This document shows positions 5,565-6,690 of a DNA stretch of 6,690 bases, piece after piece. The number at the start of each line of letters is the position of its first letter. Positions within the stretch are counted from its first letter, which is position 1. The DNA lies in contig MESS01000033.1 of the NCBI GenBank assembly GCA_001771055.1, positions 4,942 through 11,631 on the forward strand, written 5' to 3'. Below the pieces are notes generated by a model. The model had not been told where the DNA came from. It saw nothing but the letters and a program-made list of their open reading frames with translations, and searched no databases. The DNA comes from Caldithrix sp. RBG_13_44_9. Its GTDB lineage: Bacteria > Calditrichota > Calditrichia > RBG-13-44-9. Both the position numbers and the translations under genes were made by a program.

Positions 5565-6690
5565 TTACCAGTTTCTTACCACTGCATTTTCACCTTCAAT
5601 TGCATAGGTGTTTTTCGGGAGAGATCCGGTCAGATGCACATAACTCTGTTGTAATAATTGTACCGCATAATCCGGATTATGGACACCATGGCTGGCATCA
5701 GATTCAACGAAGATCAGATTCCATCCTACTTCACGCTGTATTAAAGTTGATGAGGTATCGCTGCTAAAAGCACCTTCAATACCGCCATAGGTTAAAGTAT
5801 CGAGGCCATCAGCCACCAGTGCTTCAACCAACAATTCAATTAAGCCATCAACTTCATCCTGTAAACCCTCATAGTTCCCATCGCCATCAAAGTCATCGGC
5901 AGCAGGAATATCACGGAAACTGTTGATAGTACCATGGCAGTTCTGACAGGCAGCCGTTGTCGGCATAAAAGTGTGGCCAGTTGAAGCAGGACTGCTGGAA
6001 CTAACATATTCAACTCTATTAATATGACAGGTTTTACAGCTGTTTTGAACGTATAAATGTGAAGCGCCGGCCCAATTAAATCCGGAAGCGGCTACATTTA
6101 AATAGCCAGATTTTGCAGCAATCATATCACCCTGGGGACTGGAGTGCGGACCAAAATGGCTGCGACCATTGGGAACGTTGGTCTCATGACCACGTCGAGC
6201 ATGATGGCACTGCATACAGAGCTTACCGGAACCACCTTCAGTAATAACTGGAGATACACCACCTTCAGATACTAAAAGTACATCAGCAACTGTGCGTAGT
6301 TGTCCAACATTATCTGCACTATGTGAATCATGACAGGTCTGGCAGTTAATTGGACCTGCTGGAACTTCAGTAGTATCAGGACGGCTGCCTACGCTTCCGC
6401 TTCCATAGAAAGCGCTTAAATCTCCTGAAAGTCTTTTGGCACCGGCTACACCTTCATGGCAACCCCAGCAGTTGGTTCCAAATTCATCTTTCCATTCGGC
6501 ACCGACTTCAAAATTATGGGGAGAAGTTTCCCATTCACCAAAATAAGGATGATGTTCTCCCTCATGGCACTTACCGCAGGTCATGACATCATAACTAACA
6601 ATGGGTGACCCGGTTCCGGCCAAGTGATCAGATGCCGGACCATGACAGTTTTCGCACTGTACATTTTCGAACTTGGCAATCGGAGCATCG
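5565..6690 (-). CDS. Multiheme c-type cytochrome (5' end beyond window)
   Basis: The visible 374 C-terminal residues contain seven CxxCH haem attachment motifs. Numbered from the first full codon in the window they are C12-H16 (CENCH), C38-H42 (CGKCH), C74-H78 (CWGCH), C116-H120 (CQTCH, followed by Asp-Ser-His), C158-H162 (CMQCH followed by a second His), C218-H222 (CKTCH) and C248-H252 (CQNCH). Many other histidines could be distal ligands, suggesting bis-His haems and an electron-transfer role outside the cytoplasm. Residues 266-274 (Asp-Phe-Asp-Gly-Asp-Gly-Asn-Tyr-Glu) resemble a calcium-binding EF-hand-type loop. The tail has Ser-His-Gly-Val-His-Asn-Pro-Asp-Tyr-Ala (333-342), a C-terminal motif common in cytochrome c-552/c-554-like multihaem proteins. 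The frame is open through the right edge with one more haem motif before the internal TTG at 6623, so that TTG is not the start. The signal peptide, further haems and exact partner are not visible. It ends at the shared terminator. Confidence 0.94.
   Translation of the reverse strand, partial: DAPIAKFENVQCENCHGPASDHLAGTGSPIVSYDVMTCGKCHEGEHHPYFGEWETSPHNFEVGAEWKDEFGTNCWGCHEGVAGAKRLSGDLSAFYGSGSVGSRPDTTEVPAGPINCQTCHDSHSADNVGQLRTVADVLLVSEGGVSPVITEGGSGKLCMQCHHARRGHETNVPNGRSHFGPHSSPQGDMIAAKSGYLNVAASGFNWAGASHLYVQNSCKTCHINRVEYVSSSSPASTGHTFMPTTAACQNCHGTINSFRDIPAADDFDGDGNYEGLQDEVDGLIELLVEALVADGLDTLTYGGIEGAFSSDTSSTLIQREVGWNLIFVESDASHGVHNPDYAVQLLQQSYVHLTGSLPKNTYAIEGENAVVRNW

Overview
The window looks like an ordinary bacterial chromosome segment from an anaerobic or facultatively respiring organism. 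A CxxCH-rich exported multiheme cytochrome, a Cys-rich double [4Fe-4S] protein and an exported methionine sulfoxide reductase sit close together. This mix, with a moderate GC content judged by eye, would fit lineages such as Calditrichota, Ignavibacteriota or related sediment bacteria. That placement is an inference from gene types, not from a marker gene. No rRNA, tRNA, CRISPR array or phage gene is visible.

Layout from left to right. An amidohydrolase_2-type metallohydrolase (5-1015, minus) is divergent from a winged-helix-like plus ferredoxin protein (1144-2424, plus). After a short hairpin-rich gap there is a minus-strand cluster. In transcription order it holds a TerB-like protein (3697-3236), an exported MsrB (3178-2609) and a short membrane ORF overlapping the end of msrB (2649-2515). 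A complete IS4-family insertion sequence (about 3764-5091) lies in the formerly short divergent gap between the terB-like gene and a TMEM14-like membrane protein gene (5182-5499, plus). A strong bidirectional terminator (5508-5543) separates that gene from a convergent multiheme c-type cytochrome gene (5565-6690, minus). The cytochrome gene is cut by the right edge, and seven CxxCH motifs are visible.

The points most worth a second look are as follows. (1) A perfect 11-bp hairpin in the IS leader buries the transposase ribosome binding site and start codon. (2) The IS ends abut an 18-bp perfect palindrome, so either the terminal repeats are 18 bp with no target duplication, or the element landed in a palindromic site. 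(3) msrB has a second, well-placed ribosome binding site and ATG after the signal peptide, suggesting exported and cytosolic forms. (4) A 44-codon hydrophobic ORF ending in Gly-Val-Cys-Pro-Val-Pro overlaps msrB in the +1 frame. (5) The Fe-S protein has an unusual extra cysteine region (CxC, C, C, then CxCCxCCC) upstream of its two ferredoxin motifs. I do not see a clear new defence or mobile system. The insertion sequence and the redox proteins explain most of the window.
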